Assembly: GCA_033296885.1 (NCBI GenBank)
Contig: MU863958.1
Coordinates: forward strand, 100,372 to 164,371
Direction: 5' to 3'
From: Triangularia verruculosa
Lineage: Eukaryota > Ascomycota > Sordariomycetes > Sordariales > Podosporaceae
Length of the DNA stretch: 64,000 bases
The notes under the pieces are model-generated. The model had not been told where the DNA came from. It saw nothing but the letters and a program-made list of their open reading frames with translations, and made no database searches. Below, one piece after another: positions 1 through 10,925 of this stretch. Every line of letters begins with the position of its first letter. Within the stretch, counting starts at the first letter, position 1. The translations under genes were made by a program, and so were the position numbers.

Positions 1-821
1 CCACCAATCACTTCGCAACGTGGACCGAGTGGGGCCGAGTCAAGAGATTCCCGGGATATTATGCAGAACAAAGCCCAGCAGACTGCCAGATGTTGCACAG
101 TTTGTTCGTTTTGCAAGAAGTTATTTAAAAGGCCCATTAGGCACCATAGCGTTCCGATATTGCAATTGATGTTGTTCGACAGGTTGGCAGTGTGGCGTTG
201 GGGATTGCTCTATAGATCAAAAGGTCATGATAATGCCGAAGCGTGCAGATGAAATCAAGTGCACTTGACCACTGGAATTACCCGTCAGCATCACACTTCA
301 ACATGCAGATGAATCACACTAGATACTCGCGTTATGAGAGAACAGATGACAGGGACAATGTTCCAAGTATATGGCCAGTTGAAGGCCTACTAGGTACTGA
401 GGGGATCTACTATCAAGATCAAAACCAACATTACTAGATGTTATGTAACCCAAGTAAACAACAGGAAAGATAAAGCGATGTACTTGCTGGTAGTGAATAT
501 TAGCATCGTCACCGCCATTCCAGATGCAGCTGCTGTTGTGGGTGGGCCGAGTAAGCCGATTGGGACTGGTTATGCTCTTGTGGCTAATGTAGTATATGAG
601 TAAAAGTCAGTATTTGAGAAACGAAAAGTGGAATTTTTGAGAGATGATGACTGTGATATTGGAACTTTGCTGGACGGCGGTACATTAGGATGCGATTGGA
701 TTAGGCAGGTTACTGGCTTAAAGCTTGGATTCCCTCCATCCCGAAGAACGGGAGGCTCGGGATGGCCCAGATCATTGGATGTGACCTGTTTCTGAGTAGT
801 GCTTTCAACGCCACCGATATC
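1..821. other. Non-coding 3' flank of the amidase gene
   Basis: Only short unconnected ORFs occur here, with no recognisable domain or splice pattern. The composition is normal and not RIP-like. I see no RNA gene or repeat. The last bases are presumably the amidase 3' UTR. Confidence 0.5.
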
Positions 822-2941
822 TCACAGGTCGGGACCAGTTGCCTTTTCCCACTCAACAAGCAAAAGGGGTGGTCTCCTGGCCTCCGGAAACGATGCCTCC
901 CATGCGAACATAACTCTAAGCATCTTTTCCTCCTCGCCGTTTCGTGCCAGTATTTCCATTCTGTGAGGCCTGCCGTTATAAGAGGAGAACCCCAAGGGTA
1001 CGCTTGCGATGGGATAGCCGGCACCTGATGCAATACTGGTCAAATACGATTCTCCCGACGCCATGATGACATCTGCACCGGTTTCCTCGAAGCACCTTTC
1101 GACGGCGGCGCGGTAGCTCTTGCGCAAGTATTCCAGATCTTGGGTGTACTTTTCATGGCTCAAGGTGTCCTTGGCTGCGCTCTCGAGAACGCTCTGGCTT
1201 GGGTGATCTGGGCAAAGTTAGGAGCTCACTCATGTGGTCAAGCTCAGATAGCACATTTGAACTTGTTGCTTACCAGGCGGAAGTTCGAGGTTGGCATGTT
1301 CGTTATTGAAGTCAACCAGATCTTGTGCGCTTTTAAGCTCTGGGTTGTTGAATAACGCGAAAAACCTCTTGAAGGTGAACGCAAGATCATGTGCTATGAA
1401 TTATCAATGGTTAGTCGAATTTGTTCTAGGATGATCTTGAGCTTATGTAAATCTACGTACTAAGAAGAGCCCCGATTTTAGCTGTGCCGTACTTTTCCAT
1501 GATGGCATCTGGCATCAACAATGGGGCGTTATACGAGACCTTCCCACCTAAGTTGTCGATTTTCTTCATGGCGTTGATCATGGCGCGTTCCTACAAAAGC
1601 ATGAGACTTTGAACAAGATTCTATACCCCCTAGTTTCTGTATGGCTTACATGCTCGTCGTCAAACTCTGGGGTTGCCTTGCAAATCCAGTCTGCAAATTG
1701 CGACGTCTTGTAGTCCAGGTACGCAATGTGAAGTCCGCTCCATGACTTTGTGAGGTGTGAGCGGAAATCTCTTCCTGGTAGCAGGACTTCCATCACGTCG
1801 GCGCAATCTTCGACTGACTTTGCAAGGGGCCCCGCGCTATCAAAACCTGCGCCTCCGGACATGGAGCCTTTCATATTGACATCGCCGACGGTCCCTTTGA
1901 TGCTGTAGAGAGCGGCACGGACAGCCGGCTGCACAATTGAGCCGTCCGACTCGCTCCCGATGCTGAAAGCCGCAAAGCCAGCTGTCGTCCCCACGGCAGA
2001 GCCAGACGACGAGCCACCTGGAGTCTTTAGACATGGTCAGCGTATAACTTTAAGTAGTAAAAGCTCAGGCAACTTGCGCTGTGACCCAACCACTGGTCGT
2101 CGGAATCTACGCCATCCTTTACGTATGGCGTTTGAGTCTAGTCGCAATTAACACACAGCAATTCCAAACGGCCGGACGTCCTCTCACCTGACCGCCGACA
2201 GCGGACCAGCCAGCTGTGAGGTTGGAACCCTTGCAATTCCCCCATTCCTAGATAGGTACTTCGGCGTCAGTTAGGTTATCATTCCCGAGTTTTGCGTGGC
2301 GCAAACACTTCATGAAGTGCTACGCACCGAGAGATTTGCCAAACCGATGACGATACAACCTGCGTCTCTAAGCGCAACTGCAATCGCGGAGTCTTCGCTT
2401 GCAGTAAGGCCCTCCAAGGCATAGGAGCCGCATGTCGTCTCGAGTCCGAATGATGGAGTGAGAAAGAAGTCCTGGGTCAAGTTGTGAGCTTGCGCCCTCG
2501 ATACGTCAATGACCAGATGAATGGACACAGGCGAAACAGAAGTGAGATGCTCAAGATGCATACCTTCAGCGTAATCGGAATTCCATGAAGCGGTGACCTG
2601 GGGCCGGACTTCTTCCGCTCTACATCCAATGCATTCGCCTGCTCCAACAATACATCAAGGGGTACTACCGCGTTGATGGCATTTAGTTTCATGCCATCGT
2701 GATTGTGTTTGGAAATCTGATCAAGGTAAAGTTTCACCAGGTCAACACTGGTGGTTCGCCCGGAATCAAGAAGCTGATGAAGATGTCCTGCCGTGGCCGT
2801 GAGCACGTTGACTTCCGAGACCCCTGGGTCAGGGTGGTACGGTTGGGCCATTCGAGGCAACAGTCTGTAGCACGTGAGCAACACAAGTAAACCTCCAGCG
2901 ATTATCGTTCGCGGTCGAAAATTTGGAAAGCTCCTAGCCAT
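822..2941 (-). CDS. Amidase signature family hydrolase, 8 exons, 550 aa
   Basis: Serine amidohydrolase of the amidase signature family; the amide or ester substrate cannot be told from sequence. Exons (complement): 2564-2941, 2328-2471, 2188-2247, 2078-2137, 1650-2024, 1461-1590, 1274-1393, 822-1207. All phases join, giving 551 codons including the stop. Catalytic parts are present: lysine in HGIPITLKD (across the first intron), cis-serine in the glycine/serine loop TPGGSSSGSA at the start of exon 5, and nucleophile serine in GSESDGSIVQPA. NLSEWGNCKGS and GWSAVGGQ are typical of fungal members. I chose the ATG at 2941 because the preceding in-frame stretch is poorly coding. From there the protein starts with basic residues and a hydrophobic stretch (about residues 12-24), which suggests a signal anchor. 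One intron appears to be GC-AG. The gene looks intact. Confidence 0.88.
2025..2077 (-). other. Probable GC-AG intron in the amidase gene
   Basis: The only junction that joins exon 4 (ending LGHS) in frame to the catalytic loop (TPGGSSSGS) uses donor GCAAGT and acceptor AAAG, giving a 53-bp intron. A CTGAC-like branch point lies just upstream of the acceptor. GCAAGT is the classical strong GC donor. Confidence 0.6.
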
Positions 2942-3143
2942 CGGCCCCGCGCGCCTCAAAGAAGGTTCTGAAAAAGCGAGGAGGGAAAGTACGCCTGCGT
3001 AGGAACCTGATGTATACAGGTAGGCAGTTGCTGAGGAGTGGGCAAAAAGATGTAGGGGTTGACAGACAACCACCCCACCCCCTATTACATTGGATGAAAT
3101 CACCGGTTCGCTGCGGGATATTCTACTGGACTTCGGTAACTAT

Positions 3144-3159
3144 GGGGGGGGGGGGGGGG
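3144..3159. repeat. 16-bp poly-G homopolymer
   Basis: An uninterrupted run of 16 G residues between the amidase 5' region and the downstream pseudogene. Length is prone to slippage and to assembly error. Confidence 0.9.
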
Positions 3160-3181
3160 TCCTCTGGCATGCATCGGTAAC

Positions 3182-4008
3182 ATGCCTGAGATCCCACAGA
3201 TCAACACCCTTTCGTCTTCAAATTTGAACTTCTATGTCCTTTCCAAACTTGGCGGTCTCAAGATTCGATCGGTCGACTCTATCTGCATGCATCTGGAGCT
3301 AGATCGCAAGGGCCAAAACCCTCACCTTATTTCGACACCCTTCGATTTGTATCTTGATGTGCCAGGAGAGGGACGAAGGCATATATCTTGATCCGTATTT
3401 TTTTACCTTTAAGCTCTCATACATCCGAGTCCACACTGACAAGAACTGCAAAGGCTATTTCGCTTTTACTCTAGCCAAGCAGGCCTTCCGCTATCACTTG
3501 AGACCAGCCCAGCAGGGATATTCTACCGGGAGGTGCTGTTCACCTGTCTCCTGCTATTTGGACAGCACAAACCGTCTTGCAAGCTCTACAACCAAAGTGA
3601 TAGTAGTACCTGGAAGACTGTCTGGTTTCGACGCAAGCAGAACCAGAGCCCGGAAAAAGCTACCGACACTGTAGACAGTCTGTTGGGCAGGATATGAGGT
3701 TCTGACTGCTCCAAGGAGCAGCTGTATGACGAAATAGGAGCCCCCGATATGCGCAGCATCTACTCCGCGCAGCAAGACTTTCCCTTTTTTGGTGACAGAC
3801 TGATCGCACTTCAGGAGTTTGTGCGACTCTTGGAGCCGTCGGATTATCGATCGCAATTTTATGATCGCAGGGATTTGAACAAGTTCTGCAGTTTTGTCAA
3901 CACAATGGTCTTTGGGTTCACGTCCTTTGTTTTGTCTGCTATGGCTGTGATACTGGCAGCTGTGCAGATTGCCGCTGCTTTCAAGCCTGAAAATCCAACA
4001 TCAGGGTG
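3182..4008 (+). pseudogene. Broken fungal hypothetical gene (signal-transduction-like family with C-terminal membrane segment)
   Basis: Fragments in successive frames resemble a common fungal family of unknown function. These include an LGGLKIRSVDSICMHLEL block, then (next frame) LFRHPSICILMCQERDEG, then GIFYREVLFTCLLLFGQ, then YDEIGAPDMRSIYSAQQDF followed by PFFGDRLIALQEF. A C-terminal hydrophobic segment follows RDLNKFCSFVNTMVFG. A frameshift near 3310-3325 (around an AAAACCC run) and an in-frame TGA at 3695-3697 interrupt the frame, and the 5' end is missing. No intron arrangement I tried removes both lesions. I recognise the family pattern only; the function is unknown. Confidence 0.6.
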
Positions 4009-4009
4009 A

Positions 4010-4620
4010 ACTTTATCTCCCTGCTTTCATCTTCTCTAGTGTTGACATTAGCGTATTCTTGGGCCCGAAATAGCAGTTTGCTGCAGCCAACCTGCATCGC
4101 ACTCCGACTACTGTCTGGCGCTTGATCCGCACCAGGGTTCAACTTGAACTATCTGATGAAACCCAATCTCGCTGTTTTCTTCCATCCATCGGAGAATCGA
4201 AGTTCAGATGAATCGGGCCAGCTTCGGAAATGCACATCGAAAATGCACCTCTCGGCAGATGTGGTGCGCGTTTCTGCGCCTGGAAATCAACCCCCTCCGC
4301 GCGGCACTACTAACCGCTGCAATGTAGACCATCTCTGGGATGTCGTCGCCCGGAATGCCTTGCTGGAGAAACACAGCCACGGGCTCGGCATGTTCCTTGC
4401 ATTGTAGGTTTGTTTCCATCTTGAATATGGTCAACATAAAGGATTACCAAGCCCCTTCGCCTCTCCACTCGGTATTCAGCATCAACAAACACTCGCCAAG
4501 TCTTGCCACATTGTCCTGTCCTGTCTTTCTCTCCCAATAGGTCACCTGTCAAGATAACCGTTTCTATCTTTTAAGAAAAAACTTCATTCTTTACACAGTC
4601 ACTCGTTCAACCTCACCATC
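4010..4620 (+). other. Promoter and 5' UTR region of the MFS gene
   Basis: No convincing coding sequence. The last 100 bp are pyrimidine-rich and end in a good start context (CACCATCATGG), as expected for a fungal 5' leader. No other motif is claimed. Confidence 0.4.
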
Positions 4621-6484
4621 ATGGCGCCTTACAGTGCCTACACACATGCCCACGGACCCCCAGCCTCACAAGATTCGGCCTCTACCCTCTTCGACCCCGC
4701 CTCCTCAACCACCACAGCAAACCGCTACCATGCCTATCTCAGCAGTGATTCCGCACCAAACTCATCTAACAACCTAGGGCGTCTGTCAGAGAAATACAAG
4801 AGCCGAGGGAAATCGTTACTTGTGCCGCCGCCAGTGGAGTACCCGACAGGATGGACGCTTGCTTTTATCATTATTGCCCTGGTTCTCAGCATCTTTCTCG
4901 TTTCTCTTGACATGGTTCGTCTCAGTTCCGGTTCCTACCTTTTTACCTTCATCAATGACGCTAACCCGCCGCACAGACAATAGTGGCAACCGCGATACCC
5001 AAAATCACCGATGAGTTCAACGGTCTCGAAGACGTAGCCTGGTACGGTGCGGCCTTCTTCATGACTGTTGGCGGGTTCCAATCCTCATGGGGCAAGGTCT
5101 TCAAGTACTTTCCTCTCAAGATCAGCTACCTCATCGCCATCTTCATCTTTGAGCTTGGGTCGTTGATTTGTGGTGTTGCACCCAACTCGCCTACTCTAAT
5201 TGTCGGGCGTGCTGTTGCCGGTGTGGGAGCTGCTGGTATCGGATCCGGAGCATACACCATCATTGCTTTTGCGGCTGAGCCGAAGAAGAGGCCGGTATTC
5301 ACGGGCATTATTGGAACAGCTTATGGTGTCGCCGCCGTGGTTGGGCCCCTGATTGGAGGTGCGTTTGCGGATAAGCTGACATGGAGATGGTGTTTCTACG
5401 TCAACCTGCCCATTGGTGGGTTTTCGGCGTTGATTATTATGTTTTTGTTCCGGACACCTGCGGGTTGCAAGCCGGTGGAGGCGACGCTGAAGGAGAAGAT
5501 TTTGCAGATGGACCCTGTCGGCACGGCCCTCATCATGGGTGGTGTCATCACGTACATTCTTGCTTTGCAATACGGTGGACAGGCGGTTGCGTGGAGTGAT
5601 CGGACCGTTGTTGGATTGCTCGTTGGCTTTATCCTCATCTTTATCACCTTCGGTGTCTGGGAGTGGTATAACGGGGAGAGGTCGATGGTGGTGCCGAGGC
5701 TATTCGTGCAGAGGCAGGTGTGGGTTTGCAGTATGTTTGCTTTGCTGTTTGCGGGGAGCTATTTCATTATCATCTACTATCTGCCGATTTACTTCCAGAG
5801 CATTGATAACGCCACGCCGACTGAGAGTGGAGTCAGAAATCTACCATTGATTTTGTCGGTTACAGTTTCGACGATTGTGGGAGGAGCAGCGGTCTCGGCT
5901 ACCGGGTATGCGACCCCGCTGGCTGTGGGAGGAGCAGCATTGGCGACAATTGCGGCGGGTTTGTTGTACACGCTTGATATCGGGAGCAACGCCGGAATGT
6001 GGATCGGGTATCAAATCCTGGGAGGTATCGCCTGGGGAAGTGCGTTCCAGATTCCGATTGTTGTCAGCCAAGCAACGGCCGAGTTGGAAGACATGAGCAG
6101 TGTCACAGCCATTGTTCTATGTAAGTTTTCTTCCCTATTTACCTTTTCCTGAGCTAACAGTGATGGGCAGTTTTTCAAACTGTTGGTGGTGCCTTCTGGG
6201 TTTCGGCTGGTCAGTCCGCTTTCGTCAATGAGCTCATGAAGGAACTTGCGATCTCAGCTCCTGATGTGAATCCTCTTGCCGTCTTGGGCACAGGAGCGAC
6301 GCAGATCAGGACCGTGTTTCCAGCTGAGCAAATACCGGGGATCTTGATCGCCTACATGGCCGGAATCAAGACGGCACTGGCGATTGCGGTGGGTGCAGTG
6401 GGCTTTGCTTTCGTCTTTAGTCTTTTCTTTAGCTGGAAGAGACTGAGCCCAGAGACTTTGAGAGCGGCAGGAGCAGTGGCTTGA
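4621..6484 (+). CDS. MFS multidrug/toxin efflux transporter, DHA2 type with about 14 TM segments
   Basis: Exons 4621-4914, 4977-6120 and 6171-6484 join in phase to 583 aa. After a polar N-tail of about 80 residues comes the first TM helix and then the motif LDMTIVATAIPKI, split by intron 1; this matches motif D1 of drug:H+ antiporter family 2. GRAVAGVGAAGIGSGAYTII and the GPLIGGAFADKLTWRW region (motif C and following loop) are also present. Such pumps sit in the plasma or vacuolar membrane and export small molecules using the proton gradient. The substrate cannot be assigned, and no biosynthetic cluster genes flank it. The reading frame is intact and codon use is normal. Confidence 0.88.
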
Positions 6485-7703
6485 GTATGCCCCTGGGATT
6501 TCCTTTGTCTATCACGACTATTTCCCTTCTCTTTTTTTTGTTCAAAATGTTATACCAAACGGAGCAGGCGGGAGTTTGTTTGATATCCCTCAATAGTTTT
6601 GGGGGCACAATGACGAAGGGTCAATAATCTTAGCGCATAGGACTTGTAATGACGGGGCGGAGTTCGGATCAAGCGGTTCAATCGTGTTCATTAATAGACA
6701 GCTAGAGGTCGAAAGGGATAGTCAGAAGTAATTATAGAATGACAATCATATTTTAAGACCGGTGCCTCGTTGTGTGAATGTATCTTCTTTTTCCTGACCT
6801 TGGTGTTTGTGAGAATATTTGGTTATTCAGGGGTAAGTGCGTTGGCAAGGCAACCATCCGGCAGCAGGCAATGCGCTCGCAAAAATAACCAAGTATGTTC
6901 TTTCCGAATTCTGTTTGTAGGGTTCGGCCGATGGACTTCATACCACCTTCCCAATATATCACTTAACTTGGTCGGAACATTAAATCTGCCACAAACAGGC
7001 CACTGAAAACACCATATATTGAGGGTACATGATTGAGAAATATGTTCAATTTACTAAGCAATCGGGCCGGAATTACTATTACCAAAGACCTTCCAGGCTT
7101 GCGAGGCTTCAAGTCCAGCCGAGCCCTGTGATGGTTGAGCAAGCCAAGTGGGAAATTCAGGGAGTTGACAACGCTGCGGCAACACACTGGCTCTTGCCCT
7201 GCCCTTGCCCTTGCCTTGCCCTTGTTCTTGCCTTGCCTAGCAACCAAATAACACGCCCGCGTTCTGGTGAACAGCTTCACCTGGCACACAGCTGACACGG
7301 TGTATTGGGTCCACCGACAACAACACCCAGCAGTGCGAGGCAGCTCTCTTTTAAAATTGCCGACTTTTTCGTTCCGCCGAACCAAATTCCTCCCTCTTTC
7401 CCACCTTTCACCTGTCAGGCAGCAGCTTTCAAGTATTTTCGCCTTTTTCCACTTCTCACTTGTCAAGCATTGGCTGCCACCCACACCCAGCAGTGTGAGA
7501 CAGCGGTCTTTTACAAGTGCCGATTTTTTCGTTCCGACGAACCAAACTCCTCCTTCTTTCCCACCTTTCACCTATCAACAGCTTTCAAGTATTTTCGACT
7601 TCCATTCGACCAAACTTTCCATCACGCTTTCAACGTGTTTCCGCCCCCGGCCAGCTATCCTCGATAGACTTTCTAGGTCTCATGACCATTTCTACGGTGC
7701 AAC
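6485..7703. other. Intergenic region with low-complexity and duplicated sequence
   Basis: Overlapping ORFs here are read through repeated pyrimidine-rich DNA and have no family resemblance. The region contains a CCTTGCCCTTG-type low-complexity patch (about 7193-7240) and a 160-bp-period direct duplication just before the next gene, listed separately. Confidence 0.5.
7323..7612. repeat. Two-copy direct repeat, period 160 bp, in the SNF2-like gene's upstream region
   Basis: Copy 1 starts at 7323 and copy 2 at 7483. Both begin ACACCCAGCAGTG and share TTTTTCGTTCCG, CTTTCCCACCTTTCACCT and GCTTTCAAGTATTTTCG in the same order, with scattered substitutions. Pyrimidine-rich; probably a local duplication in a promoter or 5' UTR. 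Confidence 0.75.
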
Positions 7704-9316
7704 ATGGTCAACAGCGACCAAAACAAAAGTAAGTTCACCAGCGTAACTCACATTTAAGTATCGGAGCTTTGATCGTATTTGCTCTTACATGCGGCATTCT
7801 TACTAACTTCTGGGAAAATAGAAAAGCCGACCTCATTTTGGGGTCGGGAATTTGAAGTCCGTAGCAGACGCCTCATAGCCGAAATCGATCATGCAACTCT
7901 GCTGAATGAAGCCACTGTCAGAAGAGGTGACTCTAAAACCGCGGTTATATTCAGTCGATTGCTATATGCTTGTCCCGGCTCGGTATGCCCAGATCTGGCT
8001 CTCCTTGCGGAGGAACAGCCGATTTGGATGTCCGACCAGCAAACGGCCAGCGCCAAGCGAAAGGAACGCGAAGAGGAAACTTTGGCGTCGGTAGAGGAGA
8101 CGATGGTGGACACCCAGGCAAAACGCGCAAAAGCCGATCGACCTAGTGATATTCAAGATCTCTCGAAGCCCAGGTACCACCAAGGAAGCCTCTATGTTGA
8201 TGGGAGATGGGTGGCTGAAAATGAATTCCTTCATTCGATGCCTTTTAAACAACACCTCGTAAGTTCAATAAAGGACTTTCAAACTTTAGGATGAAAATCA
8301 GAACCTAATAACGAATACAGATGAAGCTCAACTACATGATTATCGGTGCAACTGCCGCAATTGACCCGTTCTACCAGGGGTATATGAGTCGGCCCCTTCA
8401 GGAATGGCAAGTCATAGGCCAAGAAAAGCTTTACATTCTCGCCCAGTCTTCGTTTTGCGGAGGCTTCTTGGCCGACCCAGTTGGTCTCGGAAAGATCACC
8501 ACAGCTCTCCTTGCTGCACTGAGGGTTCGACGCGGCATGAGTTCAGCTTGGCATGAAGCTGGCCCTATTCTGGTTGTCACCACAGCATCTTGTGTGGAAC
8601 ATTGGCGCGAAGAAGTGACGAAGCAGTTCGAGGAGGTGTGTTATTAATACCAACGGTTCTAATGTCCTTGACTGCCACAGCTTGCTAACTTGCATTCTTT
8701 GCAGAGTCGCCGGCCCTCAGTACTCTTACTTACCAGCAATGATCTTGCAACAACGGTTCTCAAATACGACATTGTTGTTTGCAGCTATGATTTCGTTCGG
8801 TCACAATATGGAAAATTGTGCAAATTCAACTATGATCGGGACCTACTTTACGGAAAGCTGCGCGAATTCGACAAAGAGGAACTACAACTACCCTCCTCCC
8901 CACTGTACTCTAACATATACTCTCTACTGAATCGAGAGTTTTCGACAATGATCGTTGACGACTGTCACACTGCAAAGAACCCCAATTGCGAACTCATCGC
9001 AGCTCTGCAACATCTCAAAGTTCGGTGTGTGTTCTTGCTATCGGGGGCACCCAAGTTCGATAACTACGTTGATTTGTATGGGCCGCTCTCACTTCTTCCT
9101 GGCTCGCCTTTTCTGAGCCATAGTCATTTTCTTCACTTTTTCTACCCGAACTCGTATATCCAAGGCGGACAGGAGAACGAGAGAAAAAAGCAGAAGGTCT
9201 TGCTTGAGGCGGTCATGGTAGCTAGGGAGAAGAGCATTTGTCCTTGCGAAGCACCCCCTGGAGACCATAAACCAAGCTTTCCAACGCTTGGAGTATTTGG
9301 GACTTTACGAGACTAG
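7704..9316 (+). CDS. Truncated SNF2-family ATPase-like protein (lobe 1 only), possibly non-functional
   Basis: Exons 7704-7728, 7822-8258, 8321-8635 and 8705-9316 join in phase to about 462 aa. The C-terminal half follows the order of the first SNF2/helicase RecA lobe: GGFLADPVGLGKITTALL (motif I), ILVVTTASCVEHWREEV (Ia), YDIVVCSYDFVR, IVDDCHTAKN where the family has a DEAH-like box (II), and LLSGAP where it has LTGTP (III). Motif I reads GLGKI in place of GLGKT, so a conserved threonine is lost. The second lobe is absent. After residue AREKSI a different frame continues more plausibly (LAKHPLETINQ), suggesting a frameshift near 9238. Part of the gene is duplicated at 10195-10417. It may be a pseudogene or a decaying paralogue. 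Confidence 0.55.
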
Positions 9317-9407
9317 CTCACTTTCGCGTTGTGTGCGAGACTTCGTGAGTATGCAATGATGGCCTCGCGACTACAGCGTTTATACTAACCTCGCACTTTC
9401 GAACAGA

Positions 9408-9744
9408 TACCTCGAAGGCGATTTTTCTCGAGGCTATTCGTCTTTTCAAGAACCTCAGGCACCTCGTCTTTCGAATCCCGACTCACACCATCCACCGCCT
9501 TGGGTTAGTTTTGGAAGCAGATGAGGCAGGGCTAGACGAGTGGTACATGGCTCAATTGAAATCAATTGCGGCTGAGGTACAGAGCCTGGAGAGCATCTGC
9601 ATAATTGCAGACATTCCAACATACTTCGTACCTTACATGGGCATGGCAGCAACATTAGCAAAGTGGACATGGAGAGCTTGGCACCCGGGAGTCGCCATGG
9701 GGGTAAGGGACCCCAAGCGTAGGGGCGCGGCTAAGAGCGCCTGA
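9408..9744 (+). pseudogene. Degenerate downstream coding remnant of the SNF2-like locus
   Basis: After a GTGAGT-like donor near 9343 and an acceptor at about 9406, one frame stays open for about 110 codons (SKAIFLEAIRLF ... GLDEWYMAQLKSIAAEVQSLES ...) and stops at 9744. The phase does not match the preceding exon unless a weaker donor is used. I do not recognise the sequence. It may be the displaced 3' end of the SNF2-like gene or an unrelated fragment. Confidence 0.35.
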
Positions 9745-9918
9745 TGACTTGTGGAATGTCATATCTATGTGGAAGCAATGGGGGCTCGCGAGGTATTATT
9801 GATAGGTAGCCAAAGCCAATCAAACTACAGCTGTGATTTCAAAGCAAGAGTTTCGTTGGCCCATGCTAGCTTTTTCCTCAGCCTGTGTTCGGATTAACCG
9901 TGAAAAAGAGGAATGAGA

Positions 9919-10195
9919 TAGTTTTCGACGGGCTATAGCAGTCGGGCAGCTAATGGGCATGCACTGGAGCTACCAACACCAGCCCCTCAAAATCCTGGAC
10001 CCCTCGATCCAAGCAATTCTACAGTATCTCTCTTACCGTCTTGTATGTGCGGGTGGCGTCATCTCACTCATGCTCGGCCTTCGTCAGGGTACGATGGAAT
10101 CAGCTACGGCCTCGAAACTATATATGGGTGACACTCCTATAGGCAAGCTGGGGCGTCTTCAAATGGGTATTGCAGCTCGCATCCTGGAGCGAAAT
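9919..10195 (+). pseudogene. Zinc-cluster transcription factor fragment A (middle domain)
   Basis: Encodes QLMGMHWSYQHQPLKILDP, then a YRL..LMLGLRQGTMES segment and DTPIGKLGRLQMGIAARILERN. These are landmarks of the fungal-specific transcription factor domain (Fungal_trans family). The first about 100 bp duplicate 11852-11954. The rest is the piece missing from fragment B, so A and B together cover more of the ancestral gene than either alone. Both edges are abrupt: at 9919 inside the sequence TTTTCGACGGG, and at about 10195 where SNF2-locus intron sequence begins. Confidence 0.7.
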
Positions 10196-10417
10196 TTTGA
10201 CTGTATTTGCTCTTACATGCGGCATTTTTATTAACTTCTGGAGAAATAGAAATGTCGACCCCAGATCCGGCTATCCTTGCGAAGGAACAGCCGATATCGA
10301 TGCCCGACTAGCAAACGGCCAGCGCTGAGCGAAAGGAACGCGAAGAGGAAAAATTGGCGGCGGTAGAGAAAATAATAGTGAATACCTAGGCAAAGCGCGT
10401 AAAAGTCGATGGACCTT
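10195..10417 (+). repeat. RIP-mutated partial duplicate of SNF2-like intron 1 and exon 2
   Basis: 10195-10250 matches 7764-7830 (intron 1 and its acceptor). 10258-10417 matches about 7987-8145 of exon 2, with about 150 bp between the two blocks missing. Differences are mainly C to T and G to A; for example a CAG codon of the source reads TAG here. It is fused directly to transcription-factor fragment A. Confidence 0.8.
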
Positions 10418-10443
10418 CACTACTATACTGGGTGTGGGCTAGG

Positions 10444-10925
10444 GCAAATAGACTCTGCTTACTAAATTGCAGGAATTAATATAACAGAGTCCGCTAGTTA
10501 AATAGAGTCTGCCAGCCGGCTCCACATACTTTAAAAAGCTATAGTGGCCAGTTTAGTGGGAGCCTACTGAACTGGCTGCTATTTAATTCCACTGTGGAAG
10601 ACCCTATAGAAGACCCTGTAGAAGACCCTATAGAAGACTACTATAGTAGGTAGGAGCGCTAGAAAAGAAGAAGGTCAGTAGGATGTAATAGGGATTAAAC
10701 GCCGGCCTATTACATAGTGGAAGACTTATTAAAAAAACGGTACAGTTAAACCATTAAGCTACTGAGCTAATAGCTAATTAAACGAGCCCGAGGCGGAAAG
10801 AAGGGTTAATATAGGAGGTCTACGGTAGGTGCCCCCCTATCGTTTTAGTAGGTATAAGTGGGCCGACTAGCAGACTCTGTTTAACTGGCGGACTTTATTT
10901 GACCCCTGCAGACTTTATTTAAGAG
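10444..10925 (-). repeat. Repeat with imperfect terminal inverted repeats and tRNA-like promoter boxes (SINE/MITE-like)
   Basis: Left arm 10484-10514 and right arm 10869-10903 are inverted copies (AGAGTCCGCYAGTTAAA-type core) with a few transitions. Short related pieces lie outside both arms. On the minus strand 10738-10773 reads TTAGCTCAGTAGCTTAATGG, close to a tRNA box A, and 10691-10703 reads GGCGTTTAATCCC, close to a RIP-altered box B. A 12-bp tandem (AGACCCTATAGA) lies at 10597-10640. It could be a tRNA-derived SINE or a small inverted-repeat element. Confidence 0.4.

Noticed and set aside
822..2941. Amidase as a pseudogene, since its ORFs are scattered over frames
   Set aside because: With seven short introns all phases join and the catalytic residues are present.
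7267..7746. 159-codon plus ORF and its overlapping frames
   Set aside because: Read through a duplicated pyrimidine-rich tract; all three frames are open for the same reason.
10484..10903. LTR pair
   Set aside because: The arms are inverted, not direct, and much shorter than an LTR.
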